Both the position numbers and the translations under genes were made by a program. The notes below the pieces were generated by a model. That model was given only the letters and a program-made list of their open reading frames with translations. It did no database searches and had not been told where the DNA came from. DNA of 64,000 nucleotides from Burkholderiaceae bacterium (lineage in GTDB: Bacteria; Pseudomonadota; Gammaproteobacteria; Burkholderiales; Burkholderiaceae_D), in assembly GCA_018261755.1 (NCBI GenBank), contig JAGTRJ010000025.1:29016-93015 (forward strand), given 5' to 3'. Each line of letters begins with the position of its first letter. Within the stretch, counting starts at the first letter, position 1. Of the stretch, positions 40,750 to 53,673 are shown one piece after another.

Positions 40750-41928
40750 CTACAGGCGTTTGATCAATTCAATGGTCGCTTCCCGGGCAATCCGATCCTG
40801 TTCGATCAGGTGCTCGATGCCGGCGATATTGTGCGTGGCCGGCACCCGTTCCAGCACCTGCCGGATCAGGGTTGCAATGGTCGGAAAGCCGATCTTGCGG
40901 TCGAGAAACGCCTGCACCGCCACTTCATTGGCAGCGTTCAAAATCGCTGGCGCTGTACCGCCCGCATTCAATGCATCATACGCGAGTTGCAAGCAAGGGA
41001 AACGGATGGAATCGGGCTGTTTGAACTGCAGATCACCCATTTTCGTCAAATCCAGCTGTTCGACGCCAGAGTCAATCCGCTCCGGGTAGGCCAGTGCCTG
41101 CGCAATCGGCACGCGCATGTCCGGATTGCCCAGCTGCGCAATCACCGAACCGTCGACGTAAGACACCATCGAGTGAATCACGCTTTGAGGATGAATTACC
41201 ACCTCAATCCGGTTCGCAGGCACCCCAAACAGCCAGTGCGCCTCGATCACTTCCAGTCCCTTGTTCATCATCGTGGCGGAATCAACCGATATCTTGCGCC
41301 CCATCACCCACTTCGGATGCGAAATCGCTTCTTCCGGCGTCACCAAATCGAGCGTGGCCGCCGGCCGGTTGAAAAATGGCCCGCCGGATGCCGTCAGCAG
41401 GATTTTGGCGACACCATGCTGCTGCGGGGAGCGGCGATAGCCGGACGGCAGGCACTGGAAAATCGCGTTGTGTTCGCTATCGATCGGCAACAGGCTTGCA
41501 CCGCTGGCGGACACAGCATCAATGAACAACTGGCCCGACATCACCAGCGCTTCCTTGTTCGCCAGCATCACCTTTTTGCCGGCGCGTGCCGCAGCCAGCG
41601 ACGACATCAGACCGGCGGAACCGACGATCGCCGCCATTACCGCATCGCATTCCGGCGCAGCGGCGACATCGCACAGCGCCTGCTTGCCATGCTCGACTTC
41701 GGTCTTGACGCCTTTTTGCCACAGAATGGCTTGCAGGTGCTGCGCCGCATCGGCGCTGCCGACCACGGCAACCTGCGGCCGGAAGCGTTCGCACTGCTCG
41801 GCCAGCGCATCGACATCACTGTTGGCGGTCAGCGCAAAAACCGAATAGCGATCCGGATGGCGCGCCAGCACATCCAGCGTCGAGACTCCAATTGACCCGG
41901 TCGCACCGAGAATGGTTATGCGCTGCAT
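40750..41928 (-). CDS. dxr: 1-deoxy-D-xylulose 5-phosphate reductoisomerase
   Basis: 392-residue NADPH- and metal-dependent enzyme of the MEP isoprenoid pathway. [20 protein letters not shown] opens the NADPH fold; [15 protein letters not shown] binds metal and substrate; [10 protein letters not shown] and [20 protein letters not shown] are active-site segments. ATG 41928 gives the family start; a GTG 5 codons upstream overlaps cdsA. It lies directly after cdsA. Its product route also uses ispH at 57155 in this window. Confidence 0.97.
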   Translation of the reverse strand: MQRITILGATGSIGVSTLDVLARHPDRYSVFALTANSDVDALAEQCERFRPQVAVVGSADAAQHLQAILWQKGVKTEVEHGKQALCDVAAAPECDAVMAAIVGSAGLMSSLAAARAGKKVMLANKEALVMSGQLFIDAVSASGASLLPIDSEHNAIFQCLPSGYRRSPQQHGVAKILLTASGGPFFNRPAATLDLVTPEEAISHPKWVMGRKISVDSATMMNKGLEVIEAHWLFGVPANRIEVVIHPQSVIHSMVSYVDGSVIAQLGNPDMRVPIAQALAYPERIDSGVEQLDLTKMGDLQFKQPDSIRFPCLQLAYDALNAGGTAPAILNAANEVAVQAFLDRKIGFPTIATLIRQVLERVPATHNIAGIEHLIEQDRIAREATIELIKRL

Positions 41929-41933
41929 CCCGC

Positions 41934-42758
41934 CTATATCCACAAATCAAGCAGGCTGGCCAGCGGCAATACCGGCACCAGCGCATCGATCCGATCCAGC
42001 ACGCCGCCGTGTCCCGGCAGCAGATTGCTGCTGTCCTTCACGCCCGCGCGCCGCTTCAGCCGCGATTCAAACAGATCGCCCACCACGCTGCATGCCACCA
42101 GCACGGTCAGAATGGCGAACATGCCGAACCATCCGAGTTTTTGCTGGAACTTGACGGCGAAGGTATCTTCCAGTGCCGGAATCATGGTGGAAATCACGGA
42201 CACCACCAGCACTGAAAACCAGCCGCCGATCGCACCTTCCCAAGTTTTTGATGGCGAAATTTTCGGCGCCAGCTTGTGTTTGCCGAAGGTCGAGCCAAAG
42301 GCGTACGCGCCGGTATCCGCAATGATCACAATCGAAATAATCGATAGCAGGAACAGCGGCGAGTGCAGATAGAGTTCATACACGCCTACAAAAAAAGCCA
42401 GCAGAGCAGCACCATACATGCCCGCCAGCAGCTTGTTCGACGTGCCATTCATCGGTGGCAGGCTGAATTTGAGCGTCGGCGCAAAACGCACGCACCACAG
42501 AATCACGCACAAACTCAGAAACATCGACACCCGTGACAGATCGGCCGTATAGATGATCAACGGGAATACCGGTGTCCACAACAATGCGCTCCAGACCGGA
42601 TAGGCATTGCCGAACAAACGGAAACTCTCCCATGATGCCAGGGCAAAAAAGACCGTCAGCACCACCTCGAAAGCAAACGGATAACCGGAGAACAGCAGCG
42701 CCATCAAGGCGCCGAACAGAACCAGTGCAGTAATAGCGCGTGTAATCAATATTGGCAT
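41934..42758 (-). CDS. cdsA: Phosphatidate cytidylyltransferase
   Basis: 274-residue integral membrane enzyme making CDP-diacylglycerol for phospholipid synthesis. Many hydrophobic helices and the CDS signature near the C-terminus, [20 protein letters not shown] followed by [10 protein letters not shown], plus [20 protein letters not shown] and [13 protein letters not shown]. The start at 42758 ([14 protein letters not shown]) is chosen because the upstream frame overlaps ispU; it begins 4 bases after the ispU stop. Confidence 0.95.
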   Translation of the reverse strand: MPILITRAITALVLFGALMALLFSGYPFAFEVVLTVFFALASWESFRLFGNAYPVWSALLWTPVFPLIIYTADLSRVSMFLSLCVILWCVRFAPTLKFSLPPMNGTSNKLLAGMYGAALLAFFVGVYELYLHSPLFLLSIISIVIIADTGAYAFGSTFGKHKLAPKISPSKTWEGAIGGWFSVLVVSVISTMIPALEDTFAVKFQQKLGWFGMFAILTVLVACSVVGDLFESRLKRRAGVKDSSNLLPGHGGVLDRIDALVPVLPLASLLDLWI

Positions 42759-42762
42759 ATCT

Positions 42763-43509
42763 TTATTTTGCGACCAATTGATCGCTGGTGCGTCCGAAAC
42801 GTCGCTCCCGCTGCCGGTATGACGCAATGGCTGCATCCAGCGCCGGCGCATCAAAATCCGGCCAGTGGGTTTCGGTAAAGTACAGTTCGGTATAGGCAAG
42901 CTGCCAAAGAAGAAAATTCGAAATGCGCTGCTCGCCGCCAGTACGGATGAACAGATCGGGTTCCGGCGCGTAAGCCAGCGACAGATGCGGCGCCAGATCC
43001 GATTCCGAAAAATCGATTTTGCCCGGATTCAGTTCCGCCATTTTGTTGATCGCCTGCATGATGTCCCAGCGGCCGCCGTAATTCGCGCAAATCGTCAGCG
43101 TCAGTCTTTCGTTGCTCGCGGTCTTGCGTTCGGCGTGTGCAATCATTTGCTGCAGTTTCTGGTCGAAGCGACTGATATCGCCAACTACCCTGAAACGGAT
43201 GCCATTAGCGTGCAGTTTGGCCACTTCGCGTTCAAGCGAGGTGACGAACAGGCTCATCAACAACGACACTTCTTCCGCTGGCCGGCGCCAGTTTTCCGAG
43301 CTGAACGCAAATATCGTCAGGAATTCGACTCCGCGCCGCACGCAAGCCTCAACCATCCGCCTGACGGCATCGACCCCCTTTATATGGCCAGCAACACGCG
43401 GCAGCATGCGGCTGGTCGCCCAGCGGCCATTGCCATCCATGATGACGGCAATATGTCGGGGTACGGCACCCGTTTCAGGTACCGACTGAGTTGAACTGAT
43501 GACAGCCAT
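42763..43509 (-). CDS. ispU: Undecaprenyl diphosphate synthase (di-trans,poly-cis)
   Basis: 248-residue cis-prenyltransferase supplying the lipid carrier for peptidoglycan and O-antigen. Landmarks are [20 protein letters not shown] with the catalytic Asp, [30 protein letters not shown] and [21 protein letters not shown] used ATG 43509 (MAVISSTQS); the frame runs to 43548 into the gap after frr. Also known as uppS. Confidence 0.96.
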   Translation of the reverse strand: MAVISSTQSVPETGAVPRHIAVIMDGNGRWATSRMLPRVAGHIKGVDAVRRMVEACVRRGVEFLTIFAFSSENWRRPAEEVSLLMSLFVTSLEREVAKLHANGIRFRVVGDISRFDQKLQQMIAHAERKTASNERLTLTICANYGGRWDIMQAINKMAELNPGKIDFSESDLAPHLSLAYAPEPDLFIRTGGEQRISNFLLWQLAYTELYFTETHWPDFDAPALDAAIASYRQRERRFGRTSDQLVAK

Positions 43510-43544
43510 TGAATCCGGCAACCGGCAATGTCGGAAGACCAACG

Positions 43545-44105
43545 TCAAACCGTCATGACTTCCTTTTCCTTTTCGCCAACCAGCTTATCGATATCGACCA
43601 CGAATTTGTCCGTCAGCTTCTGCACATCGTCCTGTGCACGACGTTCGTCATCCTCGGAACAGGTCTTGTCCTTGACCATCTTTTTCAGCGCCTCGTTGGC
43701 ATCGCGACGAATATTGCGGATCGCGACCTTAGCATCCTCGCCTTCGCCCTTGACCAGCTTGACCATTTCCTTGCGGCGTTCCTCGGTCAGCGCCGGCGTC
43801 GGCACGCGGATGATGTCGCCCTGACTGGACGGATTCAGTCCGAGATCGGAATCACGAATGGCTTTTTCGATCGCCGATAGCATCTTCTTTTCCCACGGCT
43901 GCACGGAAATCGTGCGCGCATCGAGCAGCGTCACGTTCGCCACCTGATTGATCGCGGTCGGAGTGCCGTAATAATCGACCTGCACATGATCCAGAATCCC
44001 GGTATGTGCGCGGCCGGTACGCACTTTGGCCAAATCGGCTTTCAGCGTCTCGATCGACTTGTTCATTCTCTGCTGGGTATTATTCTTGACATCAGCAATG
44101 GTCAT
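43545..44105 (-). CDS. frr: Ribosome recycling factor
   Basis: 186-residue protein that splits post-termination ribosomes with EF-G. Landmarks are [69 protein letters not shown] [15 protein letters not shown] and the C-terminal [23 protein letters not shown] precedes the ATG at 44105. It follows pyrH by about 100 bases. Confidence 0.97.
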   Translation of the reverse strand: MTIADVKNNTQQRMNKSIETLKADLAKVRTGRAHTGILDHVQVDYYGTPTAINQVANVTLLDARTISVQPWEKKMLSAIEKAIRDSDLGLNPSSQGDIIRVPTPALTEERRKEMVKLVKGEGEDAKVAIRNIRRDANEALKKMVKDKTCSEDDERRAQDDVQKLTDKFVVDIDKLVGEKEKEVMTV

Positions 44106-44204
44106 CCTGCTCTCCACTAATTTTGAATAAAAACACGGTGCCTATCAAAAACACTCCCGGACCCGCAACAGCAAGTCCTCAGGAATCAACGAAAACGCCA
44201 ACCG

Positions 44205-44921
44205 TCACACGTAAACCAGCGTACCTTCGTCTTCACCCATCACGATGCGCTTCAACGCACCCGGTTTGGTGATCGAAAACACCTTGACCGGCATTTTCTG
44301 GTCGCGGCACAGCGCAAACGCAGTTGCATCCATTACGTCCAGATGCTTGTTAATCGCTTCGTCGAATGAAATGGTCGAATAGCGCGTCGCCGTCGAATCC
44401 TTCATCGGGTCGGCGGTATACACACCATCGACCTTGGTTGCCTTCAGCACGATTTCCGCGCCGATTTCAGAACCGCGCAGCGCGGCCGCGGTATCGGTGG
44501 TAAAGAACGGATTGCCCGTGCCGGCGGCAAACACCACAATCTTGCCTTCTTCGAGGTATTGCAATGCCTTCGGACGAACATACGGTTCGACCACGCGCTC
44601 GACATTGATGGCCGACATCACGCGCGCGGTCAAATCAGCCTGCCGCATCGCATCGGCCAGCGCGAGCGAATTCATCACCGTTGCCAGCATTCCCATGTAA
44701 TCAGCGGTCGCGCGATCCATCCCTTGCGCGCCAGGCGCGACACCGCGGAAAATGTTGCCGCCGCCAATGACGATCGCCACTTCAACCCCCATCTTCGCCA
44801 CTTCGGCAACATCGCTGACCATGCGCTCGATCGATGAACGGTTGATGCCATACTGGTCTTCGCCCATCAGGGCTTCGCCGGAAAGTTTCAGAAGAATGCG
44901 CTTATAAACTGGGCCTGTCAT
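44205..44921 (-). CDS. pyrH: Uridylate kinase (UMP kinase)
   Basis: 238-residue amino-acid-kinase-fold enzyme converting UMP to UDP. Landmarks are [83 protein letters not shown] and the terminal [10 protein letters not shown]. Normal length. It lies between tsf and frr as usual; the 210-base gap to tsf holds a terminator. Confidence 0.97.
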   Translation of the reverse strand: MTGPVYKRILLKLSGEALMGEDQYGINRSSIERMVSDVAEVAKMGVEVAIVIGGGNIFRGVAPGAQGMDRATADYMGMLATVMNSLALADAMRQADLTARVMSAINVERVVEPYVRPKALQYLEEGKIVVFAAGTGNPFFTTDTAAALRGSEIGAEIVLKATKVDGVYTADPMKDSTATRYSTISFDEAINKHLDVMDATAFALCRDQKMPVKVFSITKPGALKRIVMGEDEGTLVYV

Positions 44922-45100
44922 TGTCCGAGTCCTTGTCGTTGTTGTCAGCTGAATTGTGTCAGTGCACCATTTTTGCCTGAATCCGCAACTTACTTGCGCT
45001 ATTTTGACGCAATTGTGCGCACATATCCAGCATTCGCCTCAAACTGTTTGGATATGGAAACATCCTGAAACACGGATAACCCCACATGCAAACACTCTGC

Positions 45101-45126
45101 AAAAACGGGCCTTTCGGCCCGTTTTT
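45101..45126. terminator. Intrinsic terminator after tsf
   Basis: Perfect stem AAAAACGGGCC/GGCCCGTTTTT around a 4-base loop, 9 bases past the tsf stop on the minus strand. Symmetric A/T runs allow function in both directions. It separates rpsB-tsf from pyrH. No gene is seen in the rest of 44922-45134. Confidence 0.85.
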
Positions 45127-45134
45127 CATATTGC

Positions 45135-46046
45135 TTATGCCTGTTTCGCAGCAGCAACCTGAGCCGCCACCTCGGCGGCAAAGTCATCCTGCCGTTTTTC
45201 AATCCCCTCGCCAACCACAAACATGGCAAAGGATTTGACGCCGGCATTCGCAGCCTTGAGCATCTGCTCGACCGATTGCTTGTCGTTTTTCACGAACGGC
45301 TGGTTCAGCAGCGACACTTCTTTCAGGTACTTCTGCACCGAGCCATCGATGCGCTTGGCAACGATTTCCGCCGGTTGCGGCTTCTTGCCCTCGGCTTCGG
45401 CTTTCGCCGCATCCTCGGCTGCCTTCTGCGCAGCGATCGAACGCTCTTTTTCGATCATCTCGGCCGGCACCTGTTCGGCGGACAGCGCCACCGGCTTCAT
45501 TGCCGCGATATGCATTGCGACGTCCTTGCCAACCTGGTCGTCCGCACCATCGAACTCGACCACGACGCCGATGCGCGTGCCATGCAGGTACGATGCCAGC
45601 TTCGCGCTGGTTTCGAAACGGGAGAAACGGCGCAGCGACATGTTTTCACCAATCTTGCCGACCAGCGCGGAGCGCACTTCTTCGACCGTCTTGCCATCCA
45701 TCGGCAGGGCGGACAGCGCAGCCACATCCGCCGGATTCTTTTCCGCCACCAGCTTGGCGCAGGCATTCGTAAATGCCATGAAATCGTCGTTCTTCGACAC
45801 GAAGTCCGTTTCGCAGTTCACTTCCAGCAGCGCGCCGGTATTGCCGGAAATATAGGCGGCGATCACGCCTTCCGCGGTAACGCGCGTAGCCGCCTTGGAA
45901 GCCTTGCTGCCCAGTTTCACGCGCAGAATTTCCTCCGCCTTGGCCATATCGCCATCAGCCTCGGTCAATGCCTTCTTGCATTCCATCATCGGCGCGTCAG
46001 TTTTCGCGCGCAGTTCACCTACCATCGCTGCGGTAATTGCCGCCAT
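45135..46046 (-). CDS. tsf: Translation elongation factor Ts
   Basis: 303-residue nucleotide exchange factor for EF-Tu. Landmarks are [20 protein letters not shown] then [19 protein letters not shown], the [13 protein letters not shown] segment and the C-terminal [21 protein letters not shown] lies 8 bases before the ATG at 46046. It is preceded by rpsB with an attenuator-like hairpin between them and followed by a strong terminator. Confidence 0.97.
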   Translation of the reverse strand: MAAITAAMVGELRAKTDAPMMECKKALTEADGDMAKAEEILRVKLGSKASKAATRVTAEGVIAAYISGNTGALLEVNCETDFVSKNDDFMAFTNACAKLVAEKNPADVAALSALPMDGKTVEEVRSALVGKIGENMSLRRFSRFETSAKLASYLHGTRIGVVVEFDGADDQVGKDVAMHIAAMKPVALSAEQVPAEMIEKERSIAAQKAAEDAAKAEAEGKKPQPAEIVAKRIDGSVQKYLKEVSLLNQPFVKNDKQSVEQMLKAANAGVKSFAMFVVGEGIEKRQDDFAAEVAAQVAAAKQA

Positions 46047-46070
46047 TTTTTTCTCCTGATTTGATATGTT

Positions 46071-46103
46071 AAAAAACAGGGCGGACTGTGCCACCCTGTT
46101 TTG
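46071..46103 (-). terminator. Hairpin/U-run attenuator between rpsB and tsf
   Basis: On the minus strand, AAAACAGGG (46094-46102) pairs with CCCTGTTTT (46073-46081) around an inner GG/CC pair, followed by a T run and TTAAC. It lies 27 bases after the rpsB stop and would reduce tsf expression relative to rpsB. A similar arrangement is known in E. coli. Confidence 0.65.
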
Positions 46104-46129
46104 AAGTCAAAAACGTCTGATGATGCCGA

Positions 46130-46873
46130 TTATTTGTCGCTGACTTCAACAAACTCGTCGCCACCCTTGATGGATTCGACCACATCGGTCAGCGCGTTCG
46201 CGCGGCCTTCCAGGATCGCATCGGCCACGCCGCGTGCATACAGCGTGATGGCCTTCGACGAGTCGTCGTTGCCCGGAATCACGTAAGCCAAGCCTTCCGG
46301 CGAATGGTTGGTATCAACCACGCCGATGACCGGAATGCCAAGCTTGGCCGCTTCGGTCACTGCGCCCTTGTGGTAACCGACGTCAACCACGAAAATTGCA
46401 TCCGGAATGGTGTTCATGTCCTTGATGCCACCGATGGATTTCTCCAGCTTGACCATTTCGCGCGAGAACATCAGCGCTTCTTTCTTGCTCATCTTGTCCA
46501 CGGTGCCGTCTTCCATTGCGGCTTCCATGTCTTTCAGGCGCTTGATCGAGGTCTTGATCGTCTTGAAGTTGGTCAGCATGCCACCCAGCCAGCGCTGGTC
46601 AACATACGGCATGCCGGCGCGCTTCGCTTCGGCAGCGATGATTTCGCGCGCCTGGCGCTTGGTGCCGACCATCAGGATGGTGCCGCGATTGGAGGACAGT
46701 TGGCGGATGTACTTCATCGCTTCCTGATACATACCCATCGTCTTTTCCAGGTTGACGATATGGATACGGTTGCGATGGCCGAAAATGAACGGTGCCATCT
46801 TCGGGTTCCAGAAACGGGTTTGATGGCCGAAATGAACACCGGCCTCCAGCATTTCACGCATGGTAACGGACAT
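46130..46873 (-). CDS. rpsB: 30S ribosomal protein S2
   Basis: 247-residue S2. [20 protein letters not shown] followed by FWNPKM is the S2 signature; [38 protein letters not shown] and [20 protein letters not shown] follow. GGAG lies 7 bases before ATG 46873. First gene of the long leftward translation/envelope run that ends at lpxB. Confidence 0.98.
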   Translation of the reverse strand: MSVTMREMLEAGVHFGHQTRFWNPKMAPFIFGHRNRIHIVNLEKTMGMYQEAMKYIRQLSSNRGTILMVGTKRQAREIIAAEAKRAGMPYVDQRWLGGMLTNFKTIKTSIKRLKDMEAAMEDGTVDKMSKKEALMFSREMVKLEKSIGGIKDMNTIPDAIFVVDVGYHKGAVTEAAKLGIPVIGVVDTNHSPEGLAYVIPGNDDSSKAITLYARGVADAILEGRANALTDVVESIKGGDEFVEVSDK

Positions 46874-46972
46874 GATAATCTCCAGGGTTAGGTCTGGAAT
46901 CCCGCCGGTCACCCCTCAGCAAGCTGCCGGGGCACCCTTTTCGGCCGGATTCGCGATTTTAAAAACAGTTAT

Positions 46973-46994
46973 TTCTTGAACAGCAATTCAAGAA
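46973..46994. promoter_or_regulatory. 8-bp inverted repeat between rpsB and nnrD
   Basis: TTCTTGAA and TTCAAGAA face each other across 6 bases in the divergent region upstream of rpsB, near AT-rich promoter-like sequence. It could be a protein operator or an accidental palindrome. Confidence 0.3.
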
Positions 46995-47071
46995 CCGGTT
47001 ATTCTAACCCAAATCGCCCGCCATTACCATACATTCAATCAACCTGCAGACACTCTGCCAGCGAGGCCACC

Positions 47072-48619
47072 ATGAATCCGCTCTATTCCATTGCCGAAAT
47101 CCGCGCCGTCGAACAAGCAGCGCTGGCCGAACTGCCGCCCGGCACGCTGATGCAGCGCGCCGGCAAAGCTGCCGCCGACTGCGCCCACGGCATCCTGGGC
47201 AACGAGCCAGAGCAGGCGCAAGTGCTGGTGCTCGCCGGTCCCGGCAACAATGGCGGCGATGCGCTTGAAGTCGCCGCGCATATGGCGCATGCCGATGCTG
47301 CCGTTTCGGTGCTGCTGTATGCACAGCCGGAACGGCAATCCGACGAAGCGAAAACCGCCCTGCGCCGCGCGCAGCAAAGCCCGGCGCGCTTGCTCGAAAC
47401 CGGCGCAAGCGCTGATGCCGCCAAGCTGGTGCGCGAACAGGACTGGGCGCTGATCATCGACGGCCTGTTCGGCATCGGCCTGACCAAACCGATCACTGGC
47501 GAACTGCTGGCACTGATCGAAGCGGTCAATGCAAAAAACTGCCCGGTGCTGGCGCTGGACAACCCGAGCGGGCTGGATGCCGACACCGGCGCCATCATCG
47601 GTGCTGACAACGCCAACAGCAACAGCGCCATCCGTGCGACCCACACCATCACCTTCATCGGCGACAAGCCCGGTCTGCACACGCTGCACGGCCGCGACCA
47701 TGCCGGGCAGGTCACGGTCGCGCCACTCGGCATCGATCAGCGGCATTACCCGGCACCGCGCATCTGGCTGAACGATATTTCGCTGTTCGCAACAGCGCTC
47801 AAACCACGGCGGCACGCATCGCACAAGGGAAGCTACGGCAATGTCGCCGTCATCGGCGGCGCCAGCGGCATGGCCGGCGCGCCGATCCTGGCCGCGCGCG
47901 CCGCGCTGTACTGCGGCGCCGGCCGCGTGTATGCGGTCTTTCTCGACCAGGCGCCTGCCTTCGACAGCGCGCAGCCAGAACTGATGCTGCGCGATGCGCG
48001 CCAGTTCGATGCCGATTCGGCCGTGCTGGTCGCAGGCCCCGGACTGGGACAATCGCGCGATGCGCACGATCTGCTGGCGCAGGCGTTGAATGCCGCCAAC
48101 CCGATAGTGCTCGATGCAGATGCACTGAACCTGATTGCGGCCGAGCCCGGATTGCAGCAGAAAACCGCCCGTCGCAAGAACGCCACGCTGATGACGCCGC
48201 ATCCACTCGAAGCGGCGCGGCTGCTTGACCAGACGACAGCGGACATTCAGACCAACAGGCTGCTGGCGGCGCAGCAACTGGCGCAGCGCTTCAACGCCAC
48301 CGTCATCCTGAAGGGTTCCGGCAGCGTGATTGCGCACCCGGATGCGCAAACGGTGATCAACCCCACCGGCAATCCGGCGCTGGCCACCGCCGGCACCGGC
48401 GACGTGCTGGCCGGCATCTGCGGCGCGCTGCTGGCGCAAGGCTGGCCGGCGCGCGAAGCCGCGCTGGGCGCCACCTGGCTGCATGGCAAGGCCGCCGACG
48501 ATCTGGTGCAGCAGGGCATTGGCCCGATCGGCATTGCGGCATGCGAACTTCTGCCCGCGTTGCGCGCCGCGCTCAACCGCCTGTGCTCGCGCAACGGCAT
48601 GACCGTGACCCCCAAATAA
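47072..48619 (+). CDS. nnrD: Bifunctional NAD(P)H-hydrate repair enzyme (epimerase/dehydratase)
   Basis: 515 residues with two domains. The N-terminal epimerase (YjeF_N) has LAGPGNNGGDALEVAAHM and IIDGLFGIGLTK. The C-terminal ADP/ATP-dependent dehydratase has KGSYGNVAVIGGASGMAGAP, TPHPLEAARLL and NPTGNPALATAGTGDVLAG. Together they repair damaged NADHX/NADPHX. ATG 47072 has GAGG 6 bases upstream; the longer frame is unsupported. The last codons (ACC CCC AAA TAA) fall within copy E of the family 1 repeat, so the repeat has set the present C-terminus. Also called nnr. Confidence 0.92.
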   Translation: MNPLYSIAEIRAVEQAALAELPPGTLMQRAGKAAADCAHGILGNEPEQAQVLVLAGPGNNGGDALEVAAHMAHADAAVSVLLYAQPERQSDEAKTALRRAQQSPARLLETGASADAAKLVREQDWALIIDGLFGIGLTKPITGELLALIEAVNAKNCPVLALDNPSGLDADTGAIIGADNANSNSAIRATHTITFIGDKPGLHTLHGRDHAGQVTVAPLGIDQRHYPAPRIWLNDISLFATALKPRRHASHKGSYGNVAVIGGASGMAGAPILAARAALYCGAGRVYAVFLDQAPAFDSAQPELMLRDARQFDADSAVLVAGPGLGQSRDAHDLLAQALNAANPIVLDADALNLIAAEPGLQQKTARRKNATLMTPHPLEAARLLDQTTADIQTNRLLAAQQLAQRFNATVILKGSGSVIAHPDAQTVINPTGNPALATAGTGDVLAGICGALLAQGWPAREAALGATWLHGKAADDLVQQGIGPIGIAACELLPALRAALNRLCSRNGMTVTPK

Positions 48620-48731
48620 CTGACCAGAATGGCATTTTGGGTCAGTAAGGCAAAAAAATATACTCCAGCCAGTATTTAAAAACGGCCAGCAAATATGCTG
48701 GCATGGCAACGCGTTTTGACTATATACCCCC
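48609..48731 (+). repeat. 120-bp intergenic repeat, family 1, copy E
   Basis: Same orientation as copy C and nearly identical in the core: CCCCCAAATAACTGACC, TTTTGGGTCAGTAAGGC, AAAAATATACTCCAGCCAGT, AACGGCCAGCAAATATG, TTTTGACTATATACCCCC. Its first bases contain the nnrD stop codon. It lies in the convergent gap between nnrD and lon. Confidence 0.83.
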
Positions 48732-48748
48732 ACCCTTCTTCAAATCTT

Positions 48749-48800
48749 GGTGATCCACAGTGGGTAAATTGCCAGTTGGATGGCGCAAATCCAGCTTGCG
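48749..48800 (+). repeat. 52-bp conserved extension shared with copy C
   Basis: GGTGATCCACAGTGGGTAAA, TTGCCAGTTGGATGG, GCAAATCCAGCTTGCG repeat the block at 19682-19732 with few changes. The rest of the gap before the lon terminator shows no gene. Confidence 0.7.
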
Positions 48801-48870
48801 CCTTAACTGAAATGTAAGCAGTCGGATTGTCGCTACTTTTCATCCGCTTTCGCCACCGCCAAAGCCAACA

Positions 48871-48896
48871 AAAAAGCGCCCCGCGGGGCGCTTTTT
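48871..48896 (-). terminator. Intrinsic terminator after lon
   Basis: Perfect 12-bp stem AAAAAGCGCCCC/GGGGCGCTTTTT with a 2-base centre, 23 bases past the lon stop; works in both directions. Confidence 0.85.
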
Positions 48897-48918
48897 CAAT
48901 GCAAGACAACGTGCCGGC

Positions 48919-51336
<2,418 letters not shown>

Positions 51337-51510
51337 GATGGCATACCCTTATTTCTGAATACTTATGATCAATGTCGGCACGAAAGGCCAAAAAACAAGG
51401 TTATGCAGGAAAATTTTGCACAAAATCGCAAAATTCCCTTAAAAAAACACATCGATTGCGTTTTTTTGCTGGTTAGAACGTAAAAAAACTCCGTTAAAGG
51501 TCAATGTTTG

Positions 51511-51552
51511 GCAAACAATAGCGACTCAGTTGCCTGTTTTGCTACTGTTTGC
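51511..51552. repeat. 12-bp inverted repeat between clpX and lon
   Basis: GCAAACAATAGC (51511-51522) and GCTACTGTTTGC (51541-51552) pair with one mismatch around 18 bases. It may end clpX transcripts or help regulate lon. Nothing else is recognised in 51337-51576. Confidence 0.45.
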
Positions 51553-51576
51553 ACCTGGTCTCGCACAAAAAACGGG

Positions 51577-52839
51577 TTAGCTGGCCGCTTTTTGCTGTTC
51601 CTGGTAAATCAGCAGCGGTTTGGCATCCTGCGTGATGGTGTTCTCGTCGATCACCACCTTGACCACATCCTGCTGCGTCGGCAAGTCGTACATCACGTCA
51701 AGCAAAACATGTTCCAGAATTGAACGCAGGCCGCGCGCGCCGGTTTTCCTTGCCAGCGCCTTTTTCGCGATCGCCTGCAGCGCTGCCGGCCGGATTTCCA
51801 GTTCCGCGCCTTCCATCTCCAGCAGCTTCGAATACTGCTTGACCAGCGCATTTTTCGGTTCCAGCAAAATCTGGATCAGCGCATCCTCGGTCAGGTCATT
51901 CAGCGTGGCAACCACCGGCAGGCGGCCAACCAGTTCCGGAATCAGGCCAAACTTGATCAGGTCCTCCGGCTCGACATCAAGCAGCACATCGCTCGCCGCC
52001 CGCTCGCCCTCGCTCTTGACCACGGCGGAGAAGCCAATGCCGCCTTTTTCCGAGCGATCGGAAATGATCTTCGCCAGCCCGTCGAACGCGCCGCCGCAGA
52101 TGAACATGATATTGGTGGTATCGACCTGGATGAAATCCTGGTTCGGGTGCTTGCGCCCGCCCTGCGGCGGAATGGACGCCATCGTGCCTTCGATCAGCTT
52201 CAGCAGCGCCTGCTGCACGCCTTCGCCGGACACGTCACGCGTGATCGACGGATTATCTGCCTTGCGCGAAATCTTGTCGATCTCGTCGATGTAGACGATG
52301 CCGCGCTGCGCCTTGTCCACCTCGTAATTGCAGCTCTGCAGCAGCTTCTGGATAATGTTTTCGACATCCTCGCCAACATAGCCCGCTTCGGTCAGCGTGG
52401 TCGCATCGGCAATCACGAACGGCACGTTCAGCATCCGCGCCAGCGTCTGCGCCAGAAGCGTCTTGCCCGAACCGGTCGGCCCGACCAGCAGGATATTGCT
52501 CTTGGATAACTCGACGTCATCCATCTTGCCCTGATGCTTGAGCCGCTTGTAGTGGTTGTACACCGCCACCGACAGGATGCGCTTGGCCTTGTCCTGACCA
52601 ATCACATACTGATCGAGCAAGTTGCAAATCTCCTGCGGTACTGGCAAATCACTGCCTTGTCCCTTGCCAAATTCAGCACCGGCCGTTTCTTCGCGGATTA
52701 TGTCATTGCACAAGCCAATGCACTCGTCGCAAATGTAAACCGACGGACCTGCAATCAGCTTTTTCACCTCGTGCTGGCTTTTGCCGCAAAACGAGCAGTA
52801 CAGGAGTTTTTCGCTACCGGAAATTTTTTTCGTCGACAT
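51577..52839 (-). CDS. clpX: ATP-dependent Clp protease ATP-binding subunit ClpX
   Basis: 420-residue AAA+ unfoldase that feeds ClpP. The N-terminal zinc-binding domain uses cysteines in [13 protein letters not shown] and [13 protein letters not shown]. Walker A is [20 protein letters not shown], the pore loop [10 protein letters not shown], Walker [14 protein letters not shown], and the ClpP-docking loop GGAFDGL region follows. Normal length. It lies 150 bases after clpP with a terminator between, so it probably has its own promoter. Confidence 0.98.
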   Translation of the reverse strand: MSTKKISGSEKLLYCSFCGKSQHEVKKLIAGPSVYICDECIGLCNDIIREETAGAEFGKGQGSDLPVPQEICNLLDQYVIGQDKAKRILSVAVYNHYKRLKHQGKMDDVELSKSNILLVGPTGSGKTLLAQTLARMLNVPFVIADATTLTEAGYVGEDVENIIQKLLQSCNYEVDKAQRGIVYIDEIDKISRKADNPSITRDVSGEGVQQALLKLIEGTMASIPPQGGRKHPNQDFIQVDTTNIMFICGGAFDGLAKIISDRSEKGGIGFSAVVKSEGERAASDVLLDVEPEDLIKFGLIPELVGRLPVVATLNDLTEDALIQILLEPKNALVKQYSKLLEMEGAELEIRPAALQAIAKKALARKTGARGLRSILEHVLLDVMYDLPTQQDVVKVVIDENTITQDAKPLLIYQEQQKAAS

Positions 52840-52944
52840 CGGAAATTGATATTTGTGAAATTTTTATTCGATGTCCGCCGCAAATCGGCAGACCGCACCA
52901 ACAAGATATCACAAGCGCCTGCCGGCCGCACAGGTCGTCAAAGC

Positions 52945-52976
52945 AAAACACCCGAACGGATACCGTCCGGGTGTTC
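52945..52976 (-). terminator. Intrinsic terminator after clpP
   Basis: On the minus strand ACACCCGGACGG pairs with CCGTTCGGGTGT (one mismatch), followed by TTTTGCTTTG. It lies 16 bases past the clpP stop, ahead of clpX. Confidence 0.7.
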
Positions 52977-52992
52977 TGGTGAGATGTGAAAA

Positions 52993-53619
52993 TCAGACTC
53001 GGCTGGTCAGCACCTTGTCGATCAGGCCGTATTTGAGCGCCTCGTCGGCCGACATGAAATTGTCGCGCTCAGTATCGCGTGCAATCTGCTCGATTGCCTG
53101 ACCGGTCTTCTCGGCCAGGATGCCGTTCAACCGTTCACGCAGATACAGGATTTCACGCGCCTGAATTTCGATGTCGGTCGCCTGCCCCTGGGCGCCGCCG
53201 GACGGCTGGTGAATCATGATGCGCGAATTCGGCAATGAAAAACGCTTGCCCTTCGCCCCCGCCGCCAGCAGGAATGCGCCCATTGATGCCGCCAGGCCGG
53301 TGCACAACGTCGACACTTCCGGCTTGATGAACTGCATCGTATCGTAGATCGCCATACCGGCCGAAACCGAACCGCCGGGTGAATTAATGTACAGCGAAAT
53401 ATCCTTGTCCGGATTTTCGCTTTCGAGGAACAGCAGTTGCGCCACGATCAGGTTGGCGCTTTGGTCGGTCACCGGGCCAACCAGAAAAATCACACGCTCC
53501 TTCAGCAGACGGGAGTAGATGTCGAACGCCCGCTCGCCGCGGCCGCTCTGCTCGATCACCATCGGCACCATGCCGAGCATATTGGCATCGAGTGCCGATT
53601 GCTGGAACTTGAACGTCAT
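52993..53619 (-). CDS. clpP: ATP-dependent Clp protease proteolytic subunit ClpP
   Basis: 208-residue serine peptidase forming the 14-mer chamber used with ClpX or Clp[21 protein letters not shown] opens the chain; [19 protein letters not shown], the catalytic serine in [15 protein letters not shown] and histidine in [13 protein letters not shown] follow. Full length, with a possible short propeptide. GGGAG lies before the ATG at 53619. It follows tig in the standard order. Confidence 0.97.
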   Translation of the reverse strand: MTFKFQQSALDANMLGMVPMVIEQSGRGERAFDIYSRLLKERVIFLVGPVTDQSANLIVAQLLFLESENPDKDISLYINSPGGSVSAGMAIYDTMQFIKPEVSTLCTGLAASMGAFLLAAGAKGKRFSLPNSRIMIHQPSGGAQGQATDIEIQAREILYLRERLNGILAEKTGQAIEQIARDTERDNFMSADEALKYGLIDKVLTSRV

Positions 53620-53673
53620 CTTTTATCTCCCTGAAGTGCGTTACGGTCAGTTGGCCCGAGCCTGTCGCCAATG

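Noticed and set aside
47039..48733. 564-residue minus-strand open frame
   Set aside because: Antisense shadow of nnrD, whose domains are unambiguous; no ribosome site or family resemblance.
51337..51576. Sigma-32 promoter for lon
   Set aside because: No CTTGAA/CCCCAT-like pair with proper spacing on the minus strand, unlike the clear one at htpG.
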